This document shows positions 50,296 through 59,264 of a stretch of DNA of 64,000 nucleotides, piece after piece; within the stretch, counting starts at the first letter, position 1; the number at the start of each line of letters is the position of its first letter. A program made the position numbers and the translations under genes. The stretch lies in the NCBI GenBank assembly GCA_963735085.1, contig CAVTJP010000005.1, positions 1,488,001-1,552,000 of the forward strand, in the 5' to 3' direction. The stretch comes from DATJGR01 sp963735085. Its GTDB lineage: Bacteria > Pseudomonadota > Gammaproteobacteria > Pseudomonadales > Azotimanducaceae. A model generated the notes under the pieces. The model was not told the DNA's origin and searched no databases. It worked only from the letters and a program-made list of their open reading frames with translations.

Positions 50296-51954
50296 TCATG
50301 ACGCGCCGGTACTGATGAGTTCCTGTGCGTATTCGATCGTCTTCGGGGTGATGTCTGCACCACCGAGCATTCGCGCGAGTTCGGCAACGCGGCCTGCACT
50401 GTCCAACGGTTCGACGATGGTGTCGTACTCGCTGGTCTTGCGGATCAACAGATGATGTTCGCCTCGCGCGGCAACTTGTGGCGCGTGCGTGACACACAAT
50501 ATTTGCGTGCGCGTGGCGAGACGACGCAACAGTCGGCCCACCACATCCGCCGTGGTGCCGCCGATGCCGACGTCGGCTTCGTCGAGAATCAGCGCCGGAA
50601 GACAGGATTTTTCGGCGGCAACCACCTGGATCGCGAGGCTGACGCGCGAGCGTTCGCCGCCCGAAGCGATGCGCGTCAGTGGCGCCGCCGGATATTTCGG
50701 ATTCGTCACGATGTGATATTCGGCGGATTCGAGGCCGCCTTCGTTTTCGGCGTCGGTGAATTTCAACTCGAGGGCGCCGCCGGCAATGCCCAAACTATCC
50801 ATGTGTGCGCTGACGTCGCGTGCGAATTTTTTCGCCGCGCGTCGGCGTTTGAGCGACAGTTCGCCAGCCATCGTTCGAAATTGGGCTTCGGTTGCTGCCA
50901 TCGTCTTGCGTACGGTATCGAGGTCTCCAACGCCGACAGCGAGCGCATCGAGTTCGGTTTGGAGTTCGGCGTGGCGCTCGGCCAGCAATTCGGGACGTAC
51001 TCGATGTTTGCGCGCGAGTTCGGTGATGTGGTCGAGGCGTGCCTCCATGCGTTCGAGTTCTTCCGGTGCAGAGGTCAGGTCGTCGAGGTAGCGCCGTAGT
51101 TCTACAGCGGTCTCATCGAGGTGTGTCAACGCGGTTTGCAGCAATTCCCGCGCGTTCGACAGGGCCACGTGACGATCTTCGATGCCCGCGAGCAGGGTTG
51201 CGAGGTGCGCAACGTCCGTGGCGCCGGATTCCGCCTCGCCATCGAGCACGGCCAGCGCAGTGCCAATGCGCGTCTGCGTCTCCTGCGATTTGGATTGGCG
51301 GCGAAAGCGGTCGTGCAGTTCTGTGTATTCGCCGGTCGTGGTCGCCAGTTCGGCAAGTTCACCGAGTTGATATTCCAACAAGGTTCTTCGGTCGCGCGAT
51401 TGCGCCGCGCCGGCTTCGAGTGCCTCCAGATCATCCGTAGCATCGCGCCATGCCCGGTATGCGTCGCGCACGCGCGCCGCGAGCGTTTCGACGCCTGCGT
51501 AGTGATCGAGCAGATCGAGTTGCACGTCGCGTCGCAGTAGCGACTGATGCTCGTTCTGGCCATGAATGTCGATCAGGGTTGCGGCGAGTTCACTCAGATC
51601 GTTCAAGGTCGCCGGTGCGCCGTTGATGAACGCGCGCGAGCGACCCTCCTTGTTGATGATTCGCCGCAGCGTGCAGCGATGCGGCGCATCGGGATCGTCC
51701 AGGCCTCGTGTCGTGAGAAATTCGAATGCCTGCGCGATACCGTCAATGTCGAACTCGGCGCTGACGTCGCTGCGCTCGGCGGTTGGTCGTACGGCCGCGG
51801 AAGATGCGCGATCACCCAGTGCGAGTCCGAGCGCGCCCAACAGAATCGACTTGCCGGCGCCCGACTCACCGGTCAGCACCGTGAGGCCGCGCTCGAACAC
51901 CACATCTACTGCTCGCACCAACGCGAAATCGCGGACGATCAATCGGGTCAACAT
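50296..51954 (-). CDS. recN: DNA repair protein RecN
   Basis: SMC-like ATPase of 552 residues, from ATG 51954 (MLTRLIVRDF). Walker A is GESGAGKS near residue 31; the C-terminal part carries the ABC signature region ASGGERSRVSLAIQVV and Walker B LILDEADVGIGG. A long coiled coil lies between. It acts in early processing of double-strand breaks during recombinational repair. recN is commonly SOS-induced, but I see no clear LexA box in the 100 bp shared with hrcA. The next gene on this strand, bamE, starts 84 bp further. Confidence 0.95.
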   Translation of the reverse strand: MLTRLIVRDFALVRAVDVVFERGLTVLTGESGAGKSILLGALGLALGDRASSAAVRPTAERSDVSAEFDIDGIAQAFEFLTTRGLDDPDAPHRCTLRRIINKEGRSRAFINGAPATLNDLSELAATLIDIHGQNEHQSLLRRDVQLDLLDHYAGVETLAARVRDAYRAWRDATDDLEALEAGAAQSRDRRTLLEYQLGELAELATTTGEYTELHDRFRRQSKSQETQTRIGTALAVLDGEAESGATDVAHLATLLAGIEDRHVALSNARELLQTALTHLDETAVELRRYLDDLTSAPEELERMEARLDHITELARKHRVRPELLAERHAELQTELDALAVGVGDLDTVRKTMAATEAQFRTMAGELSLKRRRAAKKFARDVSAHMDSLGIAGGALELKFTDAENEGGLESAEYHIVTNPKYPAAPLTRIASGGERSRVSLAIQVVAAEKSCLPALILDEADVGIGGTTADVVGRLLRRLATRTQILCVTHAPQVAARGEHHLLIRKTSEYDTIVEPLDSAGRVAELARMLGGADITPKTIEYAQELISTGAS

Positions 51955-52054
51955 GGTGTGGGTAGATCCTCGAGCGCTGCTCGGGTTGGTTTCGCCGAGT
52001 ATTCGTGCCATTTTAGGTGCCGGCGCCGATCAGGGTAAACGCGTTTTTGGCAAC

Positions 52055-53122
52055 GTGAAGCGACAGCAAAGATCAGAAGACGGCATTGGCGATCGTGCTC
52101 AGCGCCTGTTGAAAATGCTCGTTGAGCATTACTTGGCGCAAGGCACGCCCGTTGCGTCGAAAACGCTTGCCACACAACCTGGCGTGGATGTGAGCCCCGC
52201 GACGGTACGCAGCATCATGGCTGAACTGGAATCGCGCGGCCTTGTCATATCGCCGCACACGTCGGCCGGCAAAGTGCCCACCAATCTCGGCTTGCGGTTT
52301 TTCGTCGACACACTGTTGTCGGTGCAACCGCTGCGTCGCAGCAGTGTGCAGATGCTGCGCGACGGCTTGAATCCCGATCTCGCGCCATCGCGGCTCGTCG
52401 AACTGGCGTCGGGGCTGCTGGCGGAGATCAGCAGCATGGCCGGTGTGGTGACCTTGCCGCGCAAAGAGCAAATCGCGTTGCGGCAGGTGGAATTCCTGCC
52501 GCTGACGGCCAATCGCGTGCTGGTGATCCTGGTCATCAATGAACGCGACGTGCAAAACAGAGTGATTCATACGGATCGCGAATACAGCGAAAGCGAACTC
52601 GTGCAGGCCGCGAACTACATTAATCGCGAGTTTGCCGGTGAATCGCTGCAGAAAATCCGTGCCGCGTTGATCGAAAGCATGCAGCGCGACAAAGCCGGTG
52701 TTGATCAACTGATGCAACTCGCGCTCGATATGGCCGCGAAAGCATTCGATGTGGACGCCTCGGGCAGCGGTGCTGGTGCATCGGACGCCGATGGCTATGT
52801 AGTGGCTGGCGAGGCGAACCTGCTCGGGACCCGCAACGATGAGGCGATGCGCCGGTTGTTCGATGCGTTTGCCCGGAAACGCGACATCCTGCATCTGCTC
52901 GATCGATGTCTGGATTCCGAAGGCATTCAGCTGTTCATCGGCGAGGAATCCGGCTACGAGGTGCTGGGTGACTACAGCGTGGTCACCGCGCCGTATCGGG
53001 TGAACGGCCGCGTTGCAGGTGTACTGGGCGTGATTGGCCCGACGCGCATGGCGTACCAGCAGGTCATCCCGATTGTCGACGTGACCGCGCGGGTGCTTGG
53101 CGCGGCCCTCGATCAGCCCTGA
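52055..53122 (+). CDS. hrcA: Heat-inducible transcription repressor HrcA
   Basis: Protein of 355 residues from GTG 52055. The N-terminal winged helix has RAQRLLKMLVEHYLAQGTPV and VDVSPATVRSIMAELESRG; the GAF-like and dimerisation regions follow, with EESGYEVLGDYSVVTAPYRV near the end. HrcA represses chaperone operons by binding CIRCE elements. I found no CIRCE repeat in the grpE or dnaK leaders here, so its targets may lie elsewhere. It lies upstream of grpE in the usual order. The longer open frame upstream overlaps recN. Confidence 0.9.
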   Translation: MKRQQRSEDGIGDRAQRLLKMLVEHYLAQGTPVASKTLATQPGVDVSPATVRSIMAELESRGLVISPHTSAGKVPTNLGLRFFVDTLLSVQPLRRSSVQMLRDGLNPDLAPSRLVELASGLLAEISSMAGVVTLPRKEQIALRQVEFLPLTANRVLVILVINERDVQNRVIHTDREYSESELVQAANYINREFAGESLQKIRAALIESMQRDKAGVDQLMQLALDMAAKAFDVDASGSGAGASDADGYVVAGEANLLGTRNDEAMRRLFDAFARKRDILHLLDRCLDSEGIQLFIGEESGYEVLGDYSVVTAPYRVNGRVAGVLGVIGPTRMAYQQVIPIVDVTARVLGAALDQP

Positions 53123-53168
53123 CGGGTCGTCCGATCGTAGCGGGCCGTTTTTCAACAACCTGTCAGGG

Positions 53169-53197
53169 TTGGAAATCCGCATCGAGCCCCCATTATT
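53169..53197 (+). promoter_or_regulatory. Sigma-32 (RpoH)-type heat-shock promoter of grpE-dnaK
   Basis: TTGGAAA at 53169-53175, an 11-bp spacer and CCCCCATTATT at 53187-53197. The C-rich -10 followed by AT matches the RpoH consensus well, and the -35 moderately. It lies 33 bp before the grpE start. Confidence 0.7.
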
Positions 53198-53229
53198 TGC
53201 GATCACGGCCCGCAGGAGTTTCGTTGCGT

Positions 53230-53811
53230 ATGTCCGAAGATAAATCACGGCCCGAAGCCGCCGCCGATGCGCTGAAAGAGGCGGCCGACGCTGAAATTGC
53301 CCCCCAGACGGTGGCTGAGTTGGCTGCCGCGCTCGAAGCGGCGCGCGCCGAGGCCGGTCAGGCGCGAGAGCAGGCACTACGCGCGCACGCGGAGTCGGAA
53401 AACGTTCGGCGGCGGGCGCAGCGCGACGTCGAAAGCGCCCGGAAGTTCGCGCTGGAGCGATTTGCCAGCGATCTGCTGCCGGTGATAGATAGCCTCGAGC
53501 GCGCGGTCGAATCAGCGCGAGGACCGAATGCTGCCGGCTCCGCCGCGGCGATCGCCGACGGCGTGGACCTGTCGCTGAAGTTGTTCATCGACACGCTGGC
53601 GAAGGCCGACATCGTTCAGATCGACCCTCTCGGTGAGCCGTTCGACCCCAAGTTCCATCAGGCCGTCGGCATGCTGGAGAGCCAGTCCGCCGAGCCCGGT
53701 TCGGTGGTCGAGGTGTTGCAGAAGGGCTTTACGTTGAATGGCCGTCTGGTGCGGGCGGCGATGGTCATGGTGGCGAAGGCACCCACTGATTCGAGTGAAA
53801 TGACGGGTTGA
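53230..53811 (+). CDS. grpE: Nucleotide exchange factor GrpE
   Basis: Protein of 193 residues from ATG 53230. A long N-terminal coiled coil (VAELAAALEAARAEAGQARE, HAESENVRRRAQRDVESARK) is followed by the four-helix and beta domain with FDPKFHQAVGMLES and VVEVLQKGFTLNGRLVRAAM. It releases ADP from DnaK. TTG 53224, two codons earlier and in frame, is better spaced from AGGAG and may be the true start. First gene of the heat-shock operon behind the RpoH-type promoter; dnaK follows after 73 bp. Confidence 0.93.
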   Translation: MSEDKSRPEAAADALKEAADAEIAPQTVAELAAALEAARAEAGQAREQALRAHAESENVRRRAQRDVESARKFALERFASDLLPVIDSLERAVESARGPNAAGSAAAIADGVDLSLKLFIDTLAKADIVQIDPLGEPFDPKFHQAVGMLESQSAEPGSVVEVLQKGFTLNGRLVRAAMVMVAKAPTDSSEMTG

Positions 53812-53884
53812 ACTTTGGCGTCGAGCGCCAATATAGCGGTTATCAATTGCCCCGCAGACCGGGGCCCTGAAGGAGATCCCGAAG

Positions 53885-55807
53885 ATGGGCAAGATTATCG
53901 GCATAGACCTCGGCACCACGAATTCCTGTGTCGCGGTGTTGGAAGGCAAAGACGTCAAGGTCATCGAGAATTCCGAGGGCGATCGGACCACGCCATCGCT
54001 CATCGCCTATACCGACGAAGGTGAAATCCTCGTCGGTCAGTCGGCAAAGCGCCAGGCGGTGACCAACCCGACCAATACGCTGTCAGCGATCAAGCGCTTG
54101 ATCGGTCGAAAGTTCAAAGACCAGGTCGTTCAGAAAGACATGAACATGGTCCCGTACAAGATTGTCGGGGCCAAGAACGGCGATGCGTGGATTGACGTTA
54201 AAGGGCAGCAACTCGCACCGCCGCAGATCTCGGCCGAAGTGTTGAAGAAGATGAAGAAGACCGCCGAGGACTACCTCGGTGAGACGGTCTCGGAAGCGGT
54301 CATCACGGTGCCAGCGTATTTCGACGACTCGCAGCGGCAGGCGACCAAGGACGCCGGCCGCATCGCCGGACTCGACGTCAAGCGCATCATCAACGAACCG
54401 ACCGCGGCCGCGCTCGCCTATGGCATGGACAAAAACCGCGGCGATTCGAAAATCGCGGTCTACGACTTGGGCGGTGGCACGTTCGATATCTCGATCATCG
54501 AGATCGCCGATGTCGACGGCGAAAAGCAGTTCGAAGTGCTGTCGACCAATGGTGACACCTTCCTCGGTGGCGAAGACTTCGACAAAACGCTGATCGACTA
54601 TCTTGCCGACGAGTTCAAGAAGGCGAACGGCATGGACCTGCGCGGCGATCCGCTGGCGATGCAGCGCCTCAAAGAAGCGGGCGAGAAAGCCAAGATCGAA
54701 CTGTCGTCGTCGCAGCAGACCGAAGTGAATCTGCCGTACATCACCGCGGACAAATCCGGGCCGAAGCACCTGGTTCAAAAAGTAACGCGGGCGAAGCTCG
54801 AATCGCTGGTGGAATCGCTCGTCGAGCGGACGATGGCGCCGTGCCGCACGGCGCTGGATGACGCCGGCGTGAAAGTGGCCGATGTCGACGAAGTCATTCT
54901 GGTCGGCGGCCAGACGCGGATGCCGTTGGTGCAGGCGCGGGTCAAAGAGTTCTTCGGCAAAGAGCCGCGTAAGGACGTCAACCCGGACGAAGCGGTTGCG
55001 ATTGGTGCCGCCATTCAGGCTGCAGTGCTGTCCGGTGACGTCAAAGACGTGCTGTTGCTGGATGTCACACCGTTGTCTCTCGGTATCGAAACCCTCGGCG
55101 GCGTGATGAGCGCGCTGATCGAGAAGAACACGACGATCCCGACGAAAAAGCAGCAGGTGTTCTCGACCGCGGACGACAACCAGACCGCCGTCACGATTCA
55201 CGTGCTGCAGGGCGAGCGCAAACAGGCGGCGCAGAACAAGTCGCTGGGACGCTTCGATCTTGCGGACATTCCGCCGGCGCCGCGCGGCATGCCGCAGGTG
55301 GAGGTCAGCTTCGACATCGATGCCAACGGCATTCTGAACGTGTCGGCAAAGGACAAGGCGACCGGCAAAGAGCAGTCGATCATCATCAAGGCGTCCAGTG
55401 GTTTGAGCGAAGCCGAGGTCGACAAGATGGTTCGCGACGCGGAGGCGCACGCCGAAGAAGATCAGAAGTTCGAGGAAATGGTTTCACTGCGCAACCAGGC
55501 CGATGGTTTGATTCACTCGGCGCGCAAAGCCGTGACGGATGCCGGTGATAAGGCGACCGATGACGAAAAAGCCAACGTCGAGTCAGCGGCCAAAGCGCTC
55601 GAAGAAGTGATGAAGGGCGACGACAAGGATGCGATCGAGAAAGCGATTGCGGCCTTGACCGAAGCATCGGCGGTGGTGGCACAGAAGATGTATGCGGATG
55701 CGGCCGCGGACGCGCGTTCCGGCACCGGCAATGCAGACAGTGACGGCGCGGGTGATGGCGCCGTGGATGCGGAATTCGAAGAGGTCAAGGACGACGATAA
55801 GAAGTAA
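53885..55807 (+). CDS. dnaK: Molecular chaperone DnaK (Hsp70)
   Basis: Protein of 640 residues, normal length. Signatures: IIGIDLGTTNSCVAV at the start, VYDLGGGTFDISIIEI, and VILVGGQTRMPLVQARV in the ATPase domain; the linker DVLLLDVTPLSLGIETLGG leads to the substrate-binding domain. The acidic end EFEEVKDDDKK is typical of Hsp70s. Folds and protects proteins with GrpE and DnaJ. GAAGGAGAT gives a strong ribosome-binding site. A terminator-like hairpin separates it from dnaJ. Confidence 0.98.
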   Translation: MGKIIGIDLGTTNSCVAVLEGKDVKVIENSEGDRTTPSLIAYTDEGEILVGQSAKRQAVTNPTNTLSAIKRLIGRKFKDQVVQKDMNMVPYKIVGAKNGDAWIDVKGQQLAPPQISAEVLKKMKKTAEDYLGETVSEAVITVPAYFDDSQRQATKDAGRIAGLDVKRIINEPTAAALAYGMDKNRGDSKIAVYDLGGGTFDISIIEIADVDGEKQFEVLSTNGDTFLGGEDFDKTLIDYLADEFKKANGMDLRGDPLAMQRLKEAGEKAKIELSSSQQTEVNLPYITADKSGPKHLVQKVTRAKLESLVESLVERTMAPCRTALDDAGVKVADVDEVILVGGQTRMPLVQARVKEFFGKEPRKDVNPDEAVAIGAAIQAAVLSGDVKDVLLLDVTPLSLGIETLGGVMSALIEKNTTIPTKKQQVFSTADDNQTAVTIHVLQGERKQAAQNKSLGRFDLADIPPAPRGMPQVEVSFDIDANGILNVSAKDKATGKEQSIIIKASSGLSEAEVDKMVRDAEAHAEEDQKFEEMVSLRNQADGLIHSARKAVTDAGDKATDDEKANVESAAKALEEVMKGDDKDAIEKAIAALTEASAVVAQKMYADAAADARSGTGNADSDGAGDGAVDAEFEEVKDDDKK

Positions 55808-55857
55808 CTTCCGGGGCTGGTGCCGTGGCAAGGTACCAGGCCTGATGGAATGGCAAG

Positions 55858-55887
55858 GGCGCGCGCGTTCATAGCGTGCGCCTTTTT
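55858..55887 (+). terminator. Terminator or attenuator between dnaK and dnaJ
   Basis: GGCGCGCGC, a 7-base loop and GCGTGCGCC (one G-U pair) followed by five Ts, 51 bp after the dnaK stop. Partial termination here would lower dnaJ expression relative to dnaK. Confidence 0.7.
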
Positions 55888-55914
55888 GTGTAAATTTTTC
55901 CAGTAGAGCACCGC

Positions 55915-57027
55915 ATGACAGCAAAGCGCGACTACTACGAAGTTCTGGGATTGCAACGTGGCGCGTCCGAAGCGGACGTCAAGAAAGCATATCGCCGCCT
56001 CGCGATGAAGCATCACCCGGATCGCAATCCGGACCCGGCGTCGGAGGAGAAATTCAAGGAAGCATCGGAAGCGTACGAAGTGCTCTCCGATCAGGCGAAG
56101 AAAAATACCTACGACCAGTTCGGTCATGCCGGGTTGGACGCCAACGGGATGGGCGGTCGTGGGGCCAGCTTTTCGGACATCTTCAGCGATGTGTTCGGTG
56201 ACATCTTCGGTGGCGGCGGGCGCAGTTCGGTCGCGCGCGGTTCGGACCTGCGCTACACGTTCGAACTCGATCTCGAAAAGGCGGTTCGCGGCGACACAGT
56301 CGAGATTCGAGTGCCGGTGCTGTCGGCGTGCGACGAGTGCGAAGGCAGCGGAGCACGCAAAGGTACCACCGCAACGCCGTGCGCAGATTGTGGCGGCGCG
56401 GGCCAGATTCGCGTCTCGCAGGGATTCTTTTCGTTGCAGCAAACATGCCCGCGCTGCCACGGTGCCGGGGCGATCATCAAAGACCCGTGTCGCGCGTGTG
56501 GCGGCGGCGGTCGCGTCGAGCGGCGCAAGACGTTGTCGGTAAAGATTCCACCGGGCGTTGATACCGGTGATCGAATCCGGCTGAACGGAGAAGGCGAGGC
56601 TGGTCACAACGGTGGTCCGCCCGGCGATCTGTATGTGCAGATTGCCGTGCGCGAACACAAGATTTTCACCCGGGACGGCAAGGACCTGTACTGCGAAGTG
56701 CCGATTTCGATCGCCGATGCGGTGCTTGGCGGCGAGTTGGAAGTGCCGACGTTGGGCGGTCGCGTCAAACTGAAAATTCCAGCCGAGACGCAAACCGGAC
56801 GCATGTTCCGATTGCGCGGCAAAGGCGTTGCGCCGGTCCGCGGCGGCGCGGCAGGCGATCTGCTGTGTCGCGTGGTTGTGGAAACGCCGGTGAAGCTCAA
56901 CGGCGAACAGAAGGCGATGTTTGAACAGCTACGCAGCGCGCTTCGCGAAGGCGGTGACACGCACTCGCCGAAAGAGACTTCGTGGTTCAAAGGCGTCATG
57001 GACTTCTTCGAGGGGCTGAAGTCGTAG
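55915..57027 (+). CDS. dnaJ: Chaperone protein DnaJ (Hsp40)
   Basis: Type I DnaJ of 370 residues. The J domain has KRDYYEVLGLQRGA and the HPD motif in MKHHPDRNPDP; a Gly-rich stretch with GMGGRGASFSDIFSD follows; the zinc-binding region has four CxxCxGxG repeats: CDECEGSG, CADCGGAG, CPRCHGAG and CRACGGGG. The C-terminal substrate-binding domains are complete. Stimulates the DnaK ATPase and delivers substrates. Begins 107 bp after dnaK. Confidence 0.97.
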   Translation: MTAKRDYYEVLGLQRGASEADVKKAYRRLAMKHHPDRNPDPASEEKFKEASEAYEVLSDQAKKNTYDQFGHAGLDANGMGGRGASFSDIFSDVFGDIFGGGGRSSVARGSDLRYTFELDLEKAVRGDTVEIRVPVLSACDECEGSGARKGTTATPCADCGGAGQIRVSQGFFSLQQTCPRCHGAGAIIKDPCRACGGGGRVERRKTLSVKIPPGVDTGDRIRLNGEGEAGHNGGPPGDLYVQIAVREHKIFTRDGKDLYCEVPISIADAVLGGELEVPTLGGRVKLKIPAETQTGRMFRLRGKGVAPVRGGAAGDLLCRVVVETPVKLNGEQKAMFEQLRSALREGGDTHSPKETSWFKGVMDFFEGLKS

Positions 57028-57087
57028 GCGTGGTTCGGGCTACAATCGAGCGCCTTAAATCGAGCGCTATCGATGCCGGACTCGACG

Positions 57088-57894
57088 ATGATCAGAATTG
57101 CGATAACGGGTGCCGCAGGGCGGATGGGCCGCACCCTCGTGCAGGCGTTGGGATCGATCGACACGCTGACGCTTGGTGCGGCGTTCGAACGGCCCGGTTT
57201 GTCACTGCTGGGCGCCGATGCTGGTGAACTGGCCGGCGTCGGCCGTCTCGACGTCCCTGTGACCGAATCGATTCGAGAGGCGCTCGATTCGTTCGATACG
57301 CTGGTGGATTTCAGCGTACCCGCTGCGACGCTGAACGCATTGGCGATCTGTCGCGACGCCGGTAAATCGCTGGTCATCGGCACCACCGGATTCGACGCGT
57401 CGGGGCGCGAGGCAATCGAGATGGCGGCGCGCGACATTCCGATCGTGATGGCGCCGAACTACAGCATCGGCGTGAATCTGTGCTTCAAGCTCATTGAATT
57501 GGCGGCCACGGTGCTCGGCGACGACGTCGATGTCGAGGTCATCGAAGCGCATCACCGCGGCAAGATCGATGCGCCGTCCGGAACGGCATTGAAGATGGGT
57601 GAAATCCTGGCGTCTGCGCTGGGTCGCGACCTGGCGGATGCGGCGATCTACGGCCGGCAGGGGATTACCGGACCGCGTGAACGCAAGACGATCGGCTTCG
57701 AGACGTTGCGTGCGGGCGACATCGTCGGCGAACACACCGTGATGTTCGCGGGCGCGGGCGAACGCGTCGAGATCACTCACCGCGCGGCAAGCCGCATGAA
57801 CTTCGCGAGCGGTGCCATGCGTGCTGCGCAATGGCTTGCCGGACGCGAGCACGGTCTGTACGACATGCAGGATGTGCTGGGCTTGCGCGCCTGA
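57088..57894 (+). CDS. dapB: 4-hydroxy-tetrahydrodipicolinate reductase
   Basis: Protein of 268 residues from ATG 57088 (an in-frame ATG also lies at 57073). The NAD(P)-binding motif is IAITGAAGRMGR at the N-terminus and the substrate motif is EAHHRGKIDAPSGTALKMGE, with the catalytic histidine pair and lysine. It reduces the product of DapA in lysine and diaminopimelate synthesis. It follows dnaJ by 60 bp; order dnaK-dnaJ-dapB-carAB is typical of gammaproteobacteria. carA has its own promoter downstream. Confidence 0.95.
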   Translation: MIRIAITGAAGRMGRTLVQALGSIDTLTLGAAFERPGLSLLGADAGELAGVGRLDVPVTESIREALDSFDTLVDFSVPAATLNALAICRDAGKSLVIGTTGFDASGREAIEMAARDIPIVMAPNYSIGVNLCFKLIELAATVLGDDVDVEVIEAHHRGKIDAPSGTALKMGEILASALGRDLADAAIYGRQGITGPRERKTIGFETLRAGDIVGEHTVMFAGAGERVEITHRAASRMNFASGAMRAAQWLAGREHGLYDMQDVLGLRA

Positions 57895-57947
57895 TCGCAG
57901 GACTGCGCGCCTGACAGCGGGATCGTGCAGTTGACTGTGCCGACGAA

Positions 57948-57976
57948 GTGACACACAGGAAGCCTTTCACTAGAAT
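57948..57976 (+). promoter_or_regulatory. Sigma-70-type promoter of carAB
   Basis: GTGACA at 57948-57953, a 17-bp spacer and TAGAAT at 57971-57976, each one base from consensus. Transcription would start near 57983, giving a leader of about 125 nt before carA. Confidence 0.7.
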
Positions 57977-57992
57977 ACGCGCCCAGCCTGCA

Positions 57993-58085
57993 TTGGCCGT
58001 CGCGGTCCGCGAAACACGGATCGACGACGTGGTCTGATCTGCGCAACCGCCAGCGGGTGGGAAGTCACATTCCCCCCGCTTTTTT
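57993..58085 (+). promoter_or_regulatory. carA leader: possible short ORF and Rho-independent terminator (attenuator)
   Basis: The terminator at 58052-58085 has an 11-bp stem (AGCGGG, bulged T, GGGAA / TTCCC, CCCGCT) with loop GTCACA and six Ts. It lies between the carA promoter and carA, so it must be read through or suppressed. A 14-codon frame from TTG 57993 (LAVAVRETRIDDVV) ends 15 bp before the stem, and could be a leader peptide, though no ribosome-binding site precedes it. Pyrimidine-linked attenuation of carAB has been proposed in pseudomonads. Confidence 0.6.
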
Positions 58086-58109
58086 GTAACCTCGGGTTCC
58101 CGAAGGGAC

Positions 58110-59264
58110 GTGAATTTGACACCCGCTCTACTGGCGCTCGAAGACGGCAGCGTGTTTCGCGGCACCTCGATTGGCGTCGAGGGTCGCTCCGTCGGGGAGG
58201 TGGTGTTCAATACCGCGATGACCGGTTATCAGGAAATTCTCACCGATCCTTCCTACGCCAGTCAGATCATCACATTGACCCATCCGCACATCGGTAACAC
58301 CGGCGCAAATTCCGAGGACGCCGAGTCCGATCGCGTCTGGGCGGCCGGTCTGGTGATTCGCGACCTGCCGATTCTGCCGAGCAATTGGCGTTCGCAGATG
58401 ACCCTTGGACAGTATCTGATTGCCGAACGCGTGGTGGCGATTGCCGGTATCGATACGCGACGTCTGACCCGACTCATCCGCACGCGAGGCGCGCTGGCGG
58501 GATGCATCGTGACCGGACGCGCGCACGGTGCCGAGTTGGATGCGGATGCGGCAGTACACGCGGCGCGCCAGTTCCCCGGACTCGAAGGCGCCGATCTGGC
58601 GACGGGCGTGACGTGCGCTGCGACCTATCCGTGGGACGGCGGCAGTTGGCGGCTCGGTGAAGGCTACAAGAAAGCGGCGAAAGGCACCTTTCGTGTCGTC
58701 GCGTACGATTTCGGCGTGAAGCGGAACATTCTGCGGCTGCTCGCGGAACGCGGTTGCGACGTGACGGTGGTGCCGGCGAAAACCACTGCGGCACAAGCGC
58801 TTGAACTGAAGCCGAACGGTGTGTTCCTGTCGAATGGTCCGGGAGATCCGGACGCCTGCGACTACGCGATACGCGCCGTAGCCGAACTGGTGGAGACCGG
58901 CGTGCCGACATTCGGCATCTGTCTCGGTCATCAGTTTCTGGCACTGGCGAGCGGCGCGAAGACAGTGAAGATGTCGCATGGGCACCATGGCGCGAATCAT
59001 CCGGTGAAAGACTTGCGCGACGGCCGCGTGATTATCACGAGCCAGAACCATGGTTTCTCGGTCGATCAAAGCACCTTGCCGAATTGCCTCGAAGCGACTC
59101 ATGTGTCGCTGTTCGACGGTTCGTTGCAGGGCCTGCGCCGGACCGACCGGCCCGCGTTCGGATTTCAGGGACACCCCGAAGCGAGTCCCGGACCGAAGGA
59201 TTGCGACTACCTGTTCGATCATTTCATCGCGCTGATGAACGAGGCGCGCACGCGCGATGCCTAA
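58110..59264 (+). CDS. carA: Carbamoyl-phosphate synthase small subunit (glutaminase)
   Basis: Protein of 384 residues from GTG 58110 with AAGGGA upstream. The N-terminal half has GTSIGVEGRSVGEVVFNTAM; the C-terminal class I glutamine amidotransferase domain has the nucleophile cysteine in FGICLGHQFLALASG and the His-Glu pair in FQGHPEASPGP. It releases ammonia from glutamine for CarB, feeding pyrimidine and arginine synthesis. Overlaps carB by 8 bases. Confidence 0.97.
   Translation: MNLTPALLALEDGSVFRGTSIGVEGRSVGEVVFNTAMTGYQEILTDPSYASQIITLTHPHIGNTGANSEDAESDRVWAAGLVIRDLPILPSNWRSQMTLGQYLIAERVVAIAGIDTRRLTRLIRTRGALAGCIVTGRAHGAELDADAAVHAARQFPGLEGADLATGVTCAATYPWDGGSWRLGEGYKKAAKGTFRVVAYDFGVKRNILRLLAERGCDVTVVPAKTTAAQALELKPNGVFLSNGPGDPDACDYAIRAVAELVETGVPTFGICLGHQFLALASGAKTVKMSHGHHGANHPVKDLRDGRVIITSQNHGFSVDQSTLPNCLEATHVSLFDGSLQGLRRTDRPAFGFQGHPEASPGPKDCDYLFDHFIALMNEARTRDA

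Noticed and set aside
51566..53122. A long HrcA frame starting inside recN
   Set aside because: Residues before GTG 52055 have no HrcA similarity and overlap the recN coding region on the other strand.
54083..55450. 455-residue antisense frame opposite dnaK
   Set aside because: Antisense shadow of a highly conserved gene, with no recognisable domain.
57993..58037. Listing the carA leader frame as a confirmed leader peptide gene
   Set aside because: TTG start without ribosome-binding site; kept only as a possibility within the attenuator entry.
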